A DNA stretch of 64,000 nt from Cynocephalus volans (GCF_027409185.1 NC_084471.1:5424535-5488534); one strand, 5' to 3'; counted from the stretch's first letter, positions 11,433 to 24,487 are shown. The notes: generated from the sequence alone by a model not told the origin. Translations and numbers: made by a program.

Positions 11433-13410
11433 CTGGAATCCAGGAGGCAATGGAATAACATCTTTAAATTGCTGAAAGAAAAAACCCAAACAAGCCCTGC
11501 CAACATTTTAGAAGGAGATATCCCTCACAAATGAAGGCTAAACAAAAATGTCTTCAAACAAAAGCTACAGATCCACACTCCGAGAAGTCCCAGGGCAAGT
11601 TCTTCGGTCTGAAGGAAAGGGACCCCTGCAAGAAGCACCAAGCTGCAGGAAGGAATGAAGACAATGCAAAAGGGTAAATATACAAAAATATTAACTATTT
11701 AAAGCAATGGAAAAGGAAGACATGCTAAAATGCATGATGTCAATGGCGCCAGGGCAGGAGAGGGATAAATGGAGCCATGAAACCAAAATAGACCATGTGC
11801 AGGGCCGCAGAGCAAGTCTCAACGGATTTCAAAGGGCTGAAATCACACAAGAGTGTGTTTTCTGACTACAGTGCAATTAAACAGGAAATTAATAACAGAA
11901 AGATCATTGGAGAATACCCAAGAGTTTGGAAATTAAGCAACACACTTCTGAATAACCCATGGGTCAGAGAAGAAATCACAATGGAAGGTAGAAAATACTT
12001 TGAACTGAGTGGCAATAAAAATAAACGTATCGCCACTTGTGGGAAGCAGCAAAAGAGGTGCTTACGTGGAAATTTTTAGCTTTCAATACATGTATTAGAA
12101 AATAAGATGGTTGAAAATCAATGATCTAAGCTTCTATCTTATGAAACTAGGAAAAAAAAAAAAAACCCGGTAAATTAAACCTAAAGAAAATGGATGGAAA
12201 AATATAACCAAGTTAAGAGTGGAAAGTGATAAATTAGAGAAAGCATGTGCAGTGGAGAAAATAAATAAAGCCCAGTAAGGTGTTCAGAAAGATTAATATG
12301 ATTTATAATCCCATCAAGACTGGTCATGGGAGGAAAAAACAGGAAAAAAACCTCATTTTTTTCATTCCAATATCAGAAATAAAAAGGGGCCATCACTACA
12401 GATCCTAATGACATTTTAAGTGTAACAAGATATTACAAGCAACTTTATGCCAATAAAAGTAACAGCATGGATAAAATGGACATGTTCTTTAAAAACTGCA
12501 ATTTAGCAAAACTAATACAAGATGAAGTAGAAAATCCAAAGGATTCTATACTGTTAAAAAAAATTAAATCTGTAATTTAAAACCTCACAAAGGGAACTCC
12601 AGATTCAGGTGGCTTCACTGATAATTTTCTGAACACTTAAGAAATAATACCAATCTTATACAAACTCTTACAAAGAAAGAAAAAGAGGGCACCTCCCATC
12701 TCATTTGATGAGGCCAGCAAAACCCTGATATTACAGCTTGACAAGGACATTGCTGTAAAGTAAATGTACAGGTTTATGTCTCTCATGCATATAGATGAAA
12801 AAAATCTAAATTTTGTTAGGAACAGAACATTAGTAAATCAAATCCAGAGATATATTAAAAGGATAATATCTTTTAAAAGGGTAGTGACCAAAAGGAGTTA
12901 ATTCCAGAAATGTAAGGTTGATTTAACATTTGAAAGTCAGTCAATGGAGTTTGCAATAACAGAGTAAAGAGAATAACCATATGAAAAAGGTATAATCAAA
13001 GAAAAAGGTATAAAGATTGGAAAGGAAGAAAGTAAAATTGTTTTTGTTTTCAAATAACAAAATTGTGTACATAAAAATATCCAGAAAAACCTATAGACTA
13101 TTAGAATTAGTAAATGAATTTAGCAAGGCCATTGGATAAAATGTTGATATACAACATTAAGTTTATTTTTATATACTAGAACAAACAACTAGAAAATGAA
13201 ATTTAAAATAATTTGATAGCATAAAAATATAAAACACCTTAGGAATAAATCTTTTGGAAGACGTGCGAGACCTGTACTGAAAACTACAAAACATTTCTGT
13301 GAGAGATTAAAGAAGACCTAACTAAACAGAGAGATATACCACATTCATGGACTGGAAGGTTCAATACTGTTACGATGTCAAGTCTCCCAAACTGATCTAT
13401 AGATTCAGTG

Positions 13411-14602
13411 CTGCAGTGTATTCTTATAATTTTATGTTGCCTCAGCATCCGTTTTGAATATGTTTGACCTTCTCATACCGGAAGCAGGACTTAGTCACTC
13501 CTGACACAGTTTCCAGTTTTCCACCCACTCCTAGTTCCTCAATGTGGGTGATCCAGATCCTGCCTTATACATCATCTCCCAGTGACCACCTCCCCATGGG
13601 ACAGCTCAAGACAAACCTACTTGACACACCCCACTGATCCCTACACCCCGCAGGACTGTGCAGATATGGGACAATGATCACTTTTTGGTTACCATATGAC
13701 CACACAGAACTTGTGCCTATTTGCTTTAAACCCACCATTTAGAACCCCCTGGGAAACCTGCTTGGGTCGTGCCCCTGACTCTCATAAAGTCTTTGGCCGC
13801 AGGTTCTCTCTCTCTCCTCCACCCCCCACTGCAGGTTGAACACCCTGCTATGTCTGGGCTTCTCATCGGCCCTTGTGGGCACCCCTTTCTTTGTGGATCT
13901 GTGAGCAATAAACTGCTCCTGTTATTTCACGTGCTTTGCTGAGCTGCCTCCTCTGTGTCTCACCCGACCACACACCTGAGTGTAACTCTCTCCCGGTCAG
14001 GGCTCCTAGAGAGCGGATATCTCAGTAGGAATAAACCAGACATAGGTCAGACAAGAGACACAAGGACATCTGCCAGTATAAACAAGCTTCCTGTGACGGG
14101 GACAACTGGTCACAGGTAAAATGATACAACAAGATGTAAGAGTATGACAGAAAAGAGCAATAAAATGTACTAACAGAATGGAACACGTGAAAATCACATT
14201 AGTTAAAAAACAGCATATTGAAACAATTACCTCTTTAAGAGAAGGATTAAAAATAATAAAATATAACAACTAAGGGAAGAAATGATATGAGAGAAGATAG
14301 AATGGCAGAACTGAGAGAACTAGGGGAAAAAACAAAACCGTCACAGAAATGTAAGAAAGATGAACTTGGAGAAAGCGAAGGTAAGAATAGATGTTTAGAA
14401 AAAAGTGACTAGACCTGGACACTGGCTGGACAATCAGGCATTAGACTGTCTGCCAGGATAGAGAAGTATCCTGTGACAGACACACTGTAACCACCATGAC
14501 CACCTCCCCCCGAGCCCCGTCAGGGCAGGGTCAGAGTTTATAGCCACTCCGTAAAGAGAGACCTCAAAACCACATTAGAGGAAAATGCAACAACTGGAAT
14601 CG
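13411..14602 (+). mobile_element. LTR-type insert inside the LINE-1
   Basis: L1 sequence stops near CTGATCTATAGATTCAG and resumes at AAATCCCAGCAG, so the intervening 1.2 kb is an insertion. Its first about 580 bp look like an LTR with an AATAAA at 13907-13912, followed by a GCTTTGCTGAGCTGCCTCCT region. The remaining part is A-rich, with two diverged copies of an about 75-bp segment (14035-14110 and 14409-14490; shared ATCCTGTGACAG-like text). Family not identified; no retroviral protein motifs are seen. Confidence 0.55.
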
Positions 14603-15396
14603 CAACCTAAATCCCAGCAGTGTTTTCATCATGTATATTAACGAACTGATTTTATGGAATCGTAAATAAACTAGAATAACCAGAAAGATTTTGAAGAACA
14701 AAGTTGGAAGACTTACTCTACTAGATGTCAAGACCTACTATAAAGCAACCATAATTGAGCAAAAGTGAACAGTGTAATATTGGTATAAGAATATACATAC
14801 AGACCCACGGTTACCATAGAGGGTTCAGAAACGAACCCACCCATATATGGCCCCATTAACTTGCAGTAAAGTTACTGGAGCAAGTTTGTAGAGAAAAGGA
14901 TGGTCTTGTCAATAAATGAGGCTGGATTGGATATCCACGTGGAAAAAAATAAATCTTAACCCGTACCACATATCATGCACAAATATTAATTCAAGATGAA
15001 CTATGATTAATGTAAAAAGTAAAACAATGAAGCTTCCAGAAGAAAACATAAGAGAATTTTGTCAGGATGTTCAGATAGGCAAAGATTTCTTAAACAGCAT
15101 GCAAAAACCATTAATCATAAAGAACAGATTGATAAATTAGACTTCATCAAAATGAAGAACTTTTGTTCATCAAGAGAAACAGTAAATGCATGAAAATGCA
15201 GGCTGCAGACTAGGGGGAGGTATTTACATTACAAATATCCAATAAAAGATTCATGTCCAGAATATTCAAGGAATCTTTCCAAATCAGGATGAAAAAGGCA
15301 AGCTACTTGGTTTAAAATGGTCAAAAGACTGAAACAGGCACCTCACAAAAGAGGACCAGAAACTACAATAAAAGGAGCTTGACATCATTAGCCATC

Positions 15397-15427
<31 letters not shown>

Positions 15428-15854
15428 TTAAAACTATAATGAGATATCACTCAAAAAGGTTTTTAAAAGCCTGCAAAGTCATGCAGGCAACTACAAAGGC
15501 TAAAATAAAAATTACAGACGGTGCTGTGTGGGCGGGTGGAGAGGAATGAAACTCACAAGGATTGTAAGTTGGTACAACTGTTTGCACCTACGCTGTGAAC
15601 CAGCAATTTCACTCCTGAATACATACCCAGCAGAGACAGGGGTGTGTGTCCACCAGGTGACATGGACAAGGAAGCCCATAGCAGGTCTATGATAAATAAA
15701 TTGTGGTTTATTCATACAATGGAATACTACACAATGACTAAAAAGAAGGACCCCCTGATATACCCAGAACATGGATGAACTCACAGACATCATATTGAAC
15801 AAAAGAAGCCAGATGCAGAACACATATAATTCCATTTATATGAAGTTCAAGAGT

Positions 15855-15932
15855 GCTGGTTGGTTAGAGTGCGGTGTTATAACACTGAGGTCAAGGATTC
15901 AGATCCCTGTGCTGGGGAAAAAAAAAAAAAAA
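15855..15932 (+). mobile_element. tRNA-Ile-derived SINE, sense, short copy
   Basis: GCTGGTTGGTTAGAGTGCGG, TTATAACACTGAGGTCAAGG and GATCCCTGTGCTGGGG, then 15 A. The GTTAGCTCAG part of the A-box region is missing compared with the other two copies. It lies in the L1 3' UTR. Confidence 0.85.
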
Positions 15933-16110
15933 GTGCAGGGCACTGACAGGGAGAGCCGTGGCGGAGCCTTCTAGATGCTGGAAATGTTCTGCATCTGGGT
16001 GGTGAGTACATGGGTATGTATAAAAATACAGACATTCCTTAAGCTGTATACTTAAGATGCATGCACTTCACCGTATGTATGTCAAACCTCACTTAAAAAA
16101 ACAACAGACT

Positions 16111-17189
16111 CTAGAAATCACCTTTTAAAGAAATTACTGCCGTTGAAAAACAAGCCTATGAGCCTGATCGAGTATTTCACTAGCAACCCTGCTTATACTC
16201 TTTTAGGGGGACAGCCCCATTCTGGCCCCCGCATTATCCAGTGTAGGTCATGTGGGCAACACTTGAAACACAGCTGGCCCGAGTCTCGACTGGACACCTT
16301 GCGGTCCGCCTGGACCGTGAGAGCGTGGGGGCTTGGGAGGAGCTGCTACGACACCGTGGCTCACCGGCCTCCTCGTCTGCCGGGGAGACCGTCACAGGGC
16401 ACTGCCCTCAACTGGACAAACGGTTTCTCCCCATGTCCCAGGCTCTGAGGGGGTGGGAGGCTTCCTGCCTCAGTCCCCCCTCCCTCTCGGAGGATAGCCC
16501 AGGCTGTGAGTCCTCTTAGCTGCCGTCTAGAATGGGCTTCTCAGCAAGGGAATGTCCTGTCGTCCATGCTGTGGCCCTGCACTGACGCTTCCTTTTCCTG
16601 TCTATGTGAGTGACAAACTGTGCAGAGCTGAAAAGGGCTCGTTGTGTCTTCTCTGCTGGCTCTGTTGGGCCTCGTCCCCACCTTGCCTTGTGCTTGACAA
16701 CCCTAACATCCAGGAAATGGGTCATTCATACTCCAGAAGAAAAGAAGAGGCTTCCCAAGGGAACTGGCATTCACTGCGGCCACCTGTGTGCTGGACACCG
16801 TCCTCAGTATCATACGCGTAACGAGTTTACAGGTCGCAGATCTGCCGTTAGTCGCTTTGGACCATGATCACTTTGGACCCTGTTTATTTAATACTTTGTT
16901 GGCATCTTTATGGTCACTGCTCGGCTTCTGGGTTGCAGCCTGCCGTCCGGCAGTAACTAGATGGGCAGAACGTCCAAGTCAAGCCCTTAAGAATGAGCCC
17001 TTCTAACTGCAGGATGCCAGGTGAGCAGATCTGAGGAGGGGACAGTGATCATTGTCCCTCAGAGGTTGCTCTCTGCTTCGATGCAGGGAAGTGCAAGGAC
17101 GAGCTGAGCATGCAGGGGTTTTACTGCGAAAGCTGGCAGGACTGTGTTTTTCACTGCACGCCGATGGGGAGGCGGATGGGGGAAGGGAC
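16111..17189. other. Unique intergenic sequence
   Basis: No repeat or gene that I recognise. Confidence 0.4.
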
Positions 17190-17355
17190 TAAGCATCAGG
17201 GAGCCCTTGCTAGGAGTCAGGCACCGTGCCAGGAGCTTTCACGGATAGCATTATTGTCTGCATGTCAGTCTCAGAGGTTCAGCAGCTTCCCCACATCACA
17301 TAGCTTGTCAGGGGCAGGACCAGGACTCAAATGCAGGCCGCCTGGCTCCACCATC
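17190..17355 (-). repeat. MIR SINE, antisense
   Basis: AGTCAGGCACCGTGCCAGGA at the tail and CCCCACATCACATAGCTTGT with GGACTCAAATGCAGGC in the head. Confidence 0.75.
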
Positions 17356-17952
17356 TGAGCCCTGCTCACCATTGTGCTTTGGCCAGAGATGTGCATCGCT
17401 GTGATTAGAGTCAGTTGCCAAGGAAACCATGTGCCTACCCTGCCTCGTGCTAGCCACAGTCACTTCCGGTTCAGGAAAGCAGCCCACAAGGCTCACTGAG
17501 TCCGCCAGGCCTCCCCGGGCACCAGCCAACAGGCTGGCCTGGCCTCTGTCCATCTTCAGTGAAACTGTGCTGCTTCTGGCTCCAAGGATCCCCGAGCCCT
17601 GGGAAGACAACCGCCAGCATCCACAAGGACTTGGCCAGATGAGGCCTTTCTCTCCGCCCCATCTGTCACCAGCCACAGCCATCACATGGCAGCCCCTCCT
17701 GATTTCCTCCCTCCCCAGAGAGCAAGGGCTTCTTTTTTCCCTGACTCCATGCCCTGTATTCTAATGGTGCCGCCCTCCCCCAACGGCTGACAAGCAAAAT
17801 TGTGGCTGATGATATAATGTGACTAATAACGGGGAACTGGTGTGAATACCTGGAGGCCAGAGATAAAATAGAACAGCGGTGACGGTGGCTGCGGCTGCTG
17901 CTGAAAGACTACACTGACGGCGTTTCTTTCCACCCAGGCCTGTGGGCCAGCC

Positions 17953-17978
17953 GGGGGGGTGGGGTGGGGGGCCGGGGC
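17953..17978 (+). other. G-quadruplex candidate
   Basis: Four G runs of four or more bases within 26 bp (7, 4, 6 and 4 G). Confidence 0.6.
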
Positions 17979-18278
17979 TGCTCCAGCGACAGCCCGTGTT
18001 CCGCTGTTTCACAAATGACGATTTGCTCTGGGGACAGGGCTTTGCTCGCTCATCAGATGACAGAGGGGTTATGTTAGCTGCAGCGGTATGGAGTCAGTAT
18101 TTGTGCTGCGGAGGCCTCCACGGAAAGGTCTAGAACACAATCGACTTTGGTAAGAGGGTAGATAAATCAAAACGTGGAAGCTACTACACGATCCCTCTGC
18201 TAAGAGAAAGCAATTGCAGGAATCGGCTTAGAGCAATCTTCTATACGACAAATTTTTTACAGTGTTCATTTTCAGGTG

Positions 18279-18850
18279 ATTTTTTTTTTTTTCTTATTAA
18301 CCACTTTTTATATTGTGGTCAAATACACCTACCATAAAACTTACCATTTTAATCATTTTTAAGTGGTAAGTGTTTAACAACATTAAGTACGTTCACAGTG
18401 TTGTGCAACCATCACCTCATCCATCTCCAGCACATGTTCACCCTCCCAGACAAGCTCTGCACCCCTCAAACTCTGACCCCCCCATTCTCCCCAACCCCCA
18501 TCCCTGGCACCCACATTCTTTCTGTCGCCATGAATCTGACTATTCTAGATACCTCAAATGAGTGAAATCATCCAGAACTTCGAAAAGTTCATGGAAAAAT
18601 GGAATTAAAAGATAATACGAATATTTCCATGAACTTTTTGATGTACCCTCATCCTTGTCTTTTTGGGACTCGTTTATGTCAGTCAGCTTAATGTCCTTGG
18701 GGTTCATGCACGTTGTAGCAGGTGTCAGAATTTCCTTTGTAAGGCTGACTACGAATTCACAGTACGGACAGACCACACTTTGTTATCCATTCATCTGTCG
18801 ATGGGCATTTGGGTTGCCTCCATCTCTTTGCTATTGCGTCAGGCGATTTC
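18279..18850 (-). repeat. LINE-1 (L1M/ME type) 3' end, antisense
   Basis: AAACTTACCATTTTAATCAT, GTTGTGCAACCATCACCTCA, and beyond the MITE GGTTCATGCACGTTGTAGCA and CCATTCATCTGTCGATGGGC. This is the same element class as at 24488, interrupted by a palindromic MITE. Confidence 0.85.
18573..18649. mobile_element. Palindromic mariner-like MITE
   Basis: A 77-bp near-palindrome: GAACTTCGAAAAGTTCATGG at the left and CCATGAACTTTTTGATGTAC at the right, with a GGAATTAAAAGATAATACGA centre. It sits inside the antisense L1, so it is younger than that L1. Confidence 0.75.
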
Positions 18851-21599
18851 TATTACAGTCTCTTCATCTTTTACAAAATTATTTATAATTTATGCCTCAC
18901 TTTACAAAAGGATGTGAGATGAACTTCCCTTTAAAAGTGTGCTTTAGAACATGGAAAGTGAGAAAATGGAGACTAGAAACAAGGTGGGAGGTAAAATTAA
19001 ATTTAAATGTCCTGTAGGGTGTTATTCAATTGGGCATTAAACTTAGATTTGAGCTTCCCAGCAGCCAAAGTAAAAGGGGATATTCTGATTCTTAGGATCC
19101 TAAAAGCATATGGTGCTTTTATTGGTAGGGAAAGTTAAATTATAACCAAATTCATCGGATCCTACTTCTAGAACTTATTTCTCTCTGGAAATTGAAATTA
19201 ATTTTGCCTTAAACAGCTTGGTGCATAAAGAGAAAACTAAGAATATAAGCGATGAAAACAAACAAAACTTAGCTTGGTAAGTTTGCAATAGACAGTCAAA
19301 GAAACCAGCTTCTCCTGGGCCTGCAAGAATAAGACCCCAGGCCGTTCTGCACATTATCCTGCTGGGAGGTCCCCTGGGGGCAGCCACTGGGTCTCAAGCA
19401 TCACTGTATCTCTGGGCCTGGCTCTGTACCTGACCAGTTATAGGGGACATGCAAAAAAATTTTTGTTTTTTGAAAAAAGACAGTGAAATGACGTTTACCA
19501 AGAGCCCACAAAAGTGAGTCCCCAGGGAAGAAAAAAACTGGAACAGATCTTTTCTGAGCTCCTCTCCTGAGCCAAGCAGGAGCCCATGGTTTAGAGTCAC
19601 CATCTTGATTCATTCTCAAAAAAAACCCCGCAAGGTTGTAATTATCAGACCCATCATTTAGATGAGAAAAACCAGTACAGATGAAGATAACTCTTTGGAA
19701 GGATCTTGAAAGAGGTGGTGAAAACATTGGGTTTGGTTCCACCAGGTGGCAGTGAGGAAAGGGCTCTGTTCCCAGTGATTTCATGCCAGACTCGCCCCCT
19801 CTGCAACACTGTGAGCAGCCTCACCGGCTCAGTCGATTTCACGTGCTCTCCCCAAGGTGGGGCTTGCCCTGGTCCTGCTGGCTTGGTTATTATTGTGCTG
19901 TTTTTATTTCAGGCATATTTGTCTACAGGGATTTGCACAAAATAAATGCTCGATAGCTGTTCACCAGAATGAACTGGACATCGTTTGCAAGGAGGGAAGA
20001 CTGGTTGCACAGTGTCAGAGTTTATCACGAGCTGAGACCGAAGGCGGCCTCTCCTTTCCGCTTGCGGTGGAAAGAGCAGGGCCTCGGGGTAAGAAGCAGC
20101 TGGGCCAAGGTGGCTCCTTCATTTCTGAGGCTCACGTGTGTCCTCTGCAAAATGGTAATGATGATACGGACCTCACGGTGGCGTATGCCAAGTTGCTGGT
20201 GTTTCTCCCAAGAAAGTCCTCCTTGTCTGTTGGAAGTGTCTTTTCCTTTTGCACCTCTCTTAGAAGCACACTCTGCTCAACACCAGACAGCTTCCTTCCC
20301 TGGGCTCTCTGTGCCCGTCTCCTCTCACCCCCCTGTCCCACTGTGCCTCCCCCGAACGCCAAGGCACCCCTTCCCCAGGGTGTTAACCTACCACGCTGGG
20401 CCTCACCCCCAGCAGCGGAGCTCACCAGGAGCTCACTGTGTCCTGATGGGCTGGCATGGGTCTCGCTGTCGTATAATAGAAAAGTTGGCAGGAAAGCCAC
20501 AGACGGACCTGATAAACTTTCTCATGTTACCCTAGGTCAGTAATCTCTGCCAAACTTTTGTGGCACAGAAAGAAATTTTTAAAATGCCCCCCCGCCCCCA
20601 TGGAACTGAAGAAGTCTGGAATGTAGAAAATGCCCAGTCCTCCTAAATCCCAGTTGGATTAATTATGCTGGAATGGATTTTTTCTCATTCACCAAAAACA
20701 GTAATATCTCCACAATAAGTCCCCATCAGCACGGGCCAGAGTGGATTAGCACGCAGCCCTGGGATGCCAAAGGCTTTCCCTGCTGTGATCGGGGCTTGGG
20801 GGTCGACGTGCTCAAGTTTCCAGGGTGAGGCTTCTGGAAGGGTTTTATTAGTCCCTAATGGTAAAAGCTCAGGAGAAGCAATTTCAACCAGCGGCCTCTC
20901 TAATCTAGGGAGACAACGTAGAAATAGTCTCTTCCTTTATGCCCACCCAAACTCTTCACACAGGGGCAGGTGGGCTCTGCTCCCTAGTGCAGGAATTAGA
21001 GAGGAAAGAATGTCCACGAGAGTGCTTTCCTGGGAAAATGAAGATCTCTTCTGAGAATGGTGCAACTTTGCCTATAAGAAGTGCAGAATAGGCTTTGGCC
21101 TCTTAGGAATGATCCCGGATCACTGGCTACTCGACAGACCGGCTTGAATAACTCATCCTTAAAGGCACAGGAACCAGGGCAAGGTGGTTGGGGTGCTGGA
21201 CTCGGTGCTGACAGCGAGGGTCTCATGTGACAAATGTCAGGCTCAAAGCTGTTGGCTGATGTTACCATCATAGTTGGCTCTGGTAACTGCTTAGATTTCC
21301 CTTTTGGGATGTTAGAACTTGGCCACTGCCCCACAAAGGACTGTTAGCAAGGGCATTAGATGGCCATCTTTGTGACATTTCAATAGCTTCTAGGTCCCAC
21401 CCTTCAGATGACCCCTTCTTCCTCTGCCCCCTGCCACTCCCCTGTTCTCAGTTCCACAAGGGCACCCACCTCTTCCCACCTCCCAGACTCCTTCCTATCC
21501 CCAACCTGTCACTTTGATGTCAGAGGAAGGGTCCAGGGGGGCTGATAGTCACCCTCAACCCACCCAGTCCTCTCACCAGTTTCTTGACTCTGCCACAGG
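18851..21599. other. Intergenic sequence, no gene seen
   Basis: The longest open frame here (about 228 codons from 19857) begins inside a MIR-like tail (near 19935, AAATAAATGCTCGATAGC), has a biased composition and no family resemblance, so I do not call it. Nothing else named. Confidence 0.5.
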
Positions 21600-22337
21600 A
21601 AAGAGTTCAAGGGCAGAGTCACAGTAGACAGTGAGAACAAGTTTACTATATCAGATAAGAAACACAGGTTCCACAGAGAGAGTGTGGCATGCTCCAGAGA
21701 CAGAGCAGGGCCCACACCAAGTCTAACACAAAAGCAAGAAAAACATAAAGTTCAGTACAGAGTGCAGGCTGGCTCAGGAGAGTGAGCAGCAGCTTGCTGC
21801 GAGGAAGTTTGATACAAAGTAAAGGACACACTTCAGCCAGAGAAAGTACAGACTACCTCCAGGAAAGTGATCAGCAACACTGCCTTCAGCTGGGATTTGG
21901 CCTTTATAGTTTCTCTATCTAATGAATATTCAACTAAGGGGGTGGCTCCCAGTTATGTAACATTTAGTCTTGCACATGCTCAATCAGTCCCTTCCTAGAG
22001 CATGTTCATTGGTCAGACCCTATCACATGCACCAGGCATATTCAAGAACATTCTGCACTCTCTAGCACCTCTAGGGGAAGGCCATTCAACCCCCAGAGTT
22101 GTATAACATTTCTCTACTGAGCATGCTCAGCCACTGGATTTGCATAAGCCAGCCCCTGTGGTCTCATTTTCCCCAGGCTGGTGCTGAAAATAGGTCTAAC
22201 TGGCAGCAGTAACTTTCCTCCAGGGGAGAGCTCAGAGGAGGGGGCCTGAGACCTCAGGGAGTGGCTGGAAACCCAGAGGTGTGTCCTGAAACCCGAGCCT
22301 GGGGACTGAGTCCCTCCTGGATCACCTCTTTTTAACA
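21600..22337 (-). mobile_element. Candidate retroviral-type LTR, antisense
   Basis: On the minus strand it starts TGTTAAAAAGAGG at 22337 and carries a TATAAAGG box (plus 21903-21910) about 430 bp in. Variants of a GAGCATGCTCAG motif recur three or four times in the presumed upstream region. The 3' end and target duplication are not resolved, and I cannot name the family. No retroviral genes flank it, so it would be a solo LTR. Confidence 0.5.
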
Positions 22338-24239
22338 GTCTTCCCCAAAGCCAGGGCTCCAGGGCAGCAGACTCTCCCTACATGTAGGGGTGTATGGCAG
22401 GGACAGAAGGAGGCAGCCTGCCCCTGCAGCATGGGCTTCTGCACCCTGTGCTAAGATCATCTCAGGCTTACCAGCAAACAGTAACGAGCTGTCCACAAAC
22501 AGGGACCATGCACTTTTTCCCTGAGTTTCCTGCAGAGGGAGAGAGAAAGTAAGAGGGAGGGAGATGGAGGTCTGCAGGTTGAGGGCAGTTGTGTTTGTTC
22601 CAACCCCCCCCAGACAACAACCCTGGGTCGACCCTCTGCATTTGCATCCCTCCAGCCCTCATGGCTGCACCTGCTCGGACTATGAGCAGCCTATCAGGAA
22701 GGGGCCCTGGAAACCTATGCCGGACAGAAGAGGCAGCAGAGGCCAAGAATGGTGGTGCAGGAGTGTGCATAATTTAAAGAATCAAGTCTGGTTTTTTGGA
22801 ACAATTCCCCTGAGCCCAGCACTTGTCCATTGGTGCCAGGGCCCATGCCACACCTGCTTTCAGGTGACAGCTCTTTGAGCAATGGCCTAGCTCCCTGAAG
22901 CCTGAGAGCCTCCCAAGGTGGGGCCACATGGTTCCCAAACATCGTGACCAGGCCTGGGCAGGGCCACAATCACCTCGAGCCCCTGAGCCAATGCACGGCT
23001 TTACGGACCATGGCGAGTGGTACAGGAGAAAGGAGGTGGATGCTGTGACTCCAGATGTGTCTGGGAAACTGACAGGGAAAAGGGCCAATGCCCCAAGGGA
23101 AAGCCCTGGCTCTTTGCAGCCTGAGGCGAGGTCATTTCATCCACCCTGGTAGAGCCTCAGCTGCAAGAAGCGGCCTTCACCCGACTCAGCAGAGCACACA
23201 GTCAGAGGTAAGGGCCACCAGGCTCCCGCGTCGCGCTCTCCTGTCATCAGATGCGCCCACGAGGCCCAGCGCATGCTGGGACCTGGCACAGAGGCGAGCC
23301 TGGCATCTCTCCAGGGGAGTGGGAGGCAGCTCCCTGCCCCTCATCGCCACCTTTGCTGGGCGGATTACCTGCCTACAATTAATTATGCAATTATCTAGGC
23401 TGGGTCGAGAAGAGCAACGATCAAATTGTCAAGATAGGCCGCAAGATAAGAGCGTTTCCACTGTGCAGAGTGGGAAACCTTCCCTCCTCGTTTCCAAATC
23501 CCCTATGCTGGCCGCAGTTAAAGCAACAACTAGGACTCTGGGGTTAGCCAGCTCAGGCAAGTCTCCATCACTCTCAGAACCTGAGCTGCAGTTATGGGGG
23601 TATCCGTCCCACGCCTGTCTTCATGGCTGCCGCTTCTCCCCAAAAGGCTGGCGGTACCCACGCTGTTGCACACACACTGTTGCACACACGCTGTTGCACG
23701 GCGCAGAATTTGAAGGTGCTGCTTTGCTGGGAACGTGGGGCTCCTTGGTTCAGGCCTGAGTTCAGGGGCTGGGAGTGGGCAGGCAGAAGAAGCTAACACG
23801 GCTCCTGGTCTTTGCCAACTCTGACCTGCTGGGCATAGCGTTTACTTCCCAGACAACGACTGGTTAAGTGCACAGAGATCTTTGGAAAGGAAAACCAAGG
23901 CTTCAGCCCTGGTGTGGGGAAGTTGTGGGGTTGGGTCACGCACAGTGGAGTCTTGGGCTTTTTAAATGGACTCTTTTCTGGAAAGTTATGGTTGGGGGAG
24001 GAGAGGAGGAAGAGGAGGGTGGATTTAGGTGAGATCTCAGAAAGAACTTCCAAGCACAAGGGCCAGAGACTCTAGAATATCCAAATTCTTGAGCGATCAA
24101 GAAGCCTTCCTAGAAACTCCTTCCCTTTTTCAGCTGTCACTGCCGGCTGCCCACATAGGTTGTCACAATGACATTATGGGACACTGAATGGCTTGATAGT
24201 CCTGTAGGTGTCTACGAGCACGATGTCTATTCCTGTCTG
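22338..24239. other. Unique intergenic sequence
   Basis: No gene seen. A small 14-16-bp tandem (GCTGTTGCACACACACTGTT pattern) lies at 23658-23702. 23360-23460 is AT-rich with a CAATTAATTATGCAATTATC core. Confidence 0.5.
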
Positions 24240-24410
24240 TTTGTAGTGTTTTTATATTTTCCATGCAATAAACATTTCCTGAGAGCCTGTTCTGTGCCAG
24301 GCACTACACTAAGGGGACCCAGGGATGACCAAGACAGCCCCTGCCCTCAGTTGCTCCCCGTCTGGCAGGGACATTTAACATCGGCTCAGCAAGCCATTCC
24401 CACAGAATGA
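24240..24410 (+). repeat. L2 LINE fragment
   Basis: CCTGTTCTGTGCCAGGCACT with GACCAAGACAGCCCCTGCCC is a typical L2 3' stretch. Confidence 0.65.
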
Positions 24411-24487
24411 TTCTGAATGTGACAGGGAGGGGAAGAACTAGTCATAACTGGAAACTTAAATTTGGTGTCTCAGAGCAGTTGGCATAT

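Larger units (their letters stand above)
11434..16110 (+). mobile_element. Decayed LINE-1 (L1M type), sense, with inserts
   Basis: A long, 5'-truncated, heavily mutated L1. ORF2 remnants can be read: near 12594 a GTPDSGGFTDNF-like reverse-transcriptase motif, near 15128 IDKLDFIKMKNFCSSRET. The 3' UTR runs from GGAAATGTTCTGCATCTGGG to about 16110. It is interrupted by an LTR-like insert (about 13411-14602) and by a tRNA SINE (15855-15932). An A run lies at 15398-15422. No functional frame remains. Confidence 0.85.

Noticed and set aside
19857..20543. 228-codon open frame with a hydrophobic N-terminus
   Set aside because: Starts within repeat-derived sequence, no domain recognised, overlapping open frames in other readings, no splice or promoter evidence.
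23088..23759. 223-codon open frame on plus
   Set aside because: Proline, serine and arginine-rich composition as expected from GC-rich non-coding DNA; no family resemblance.
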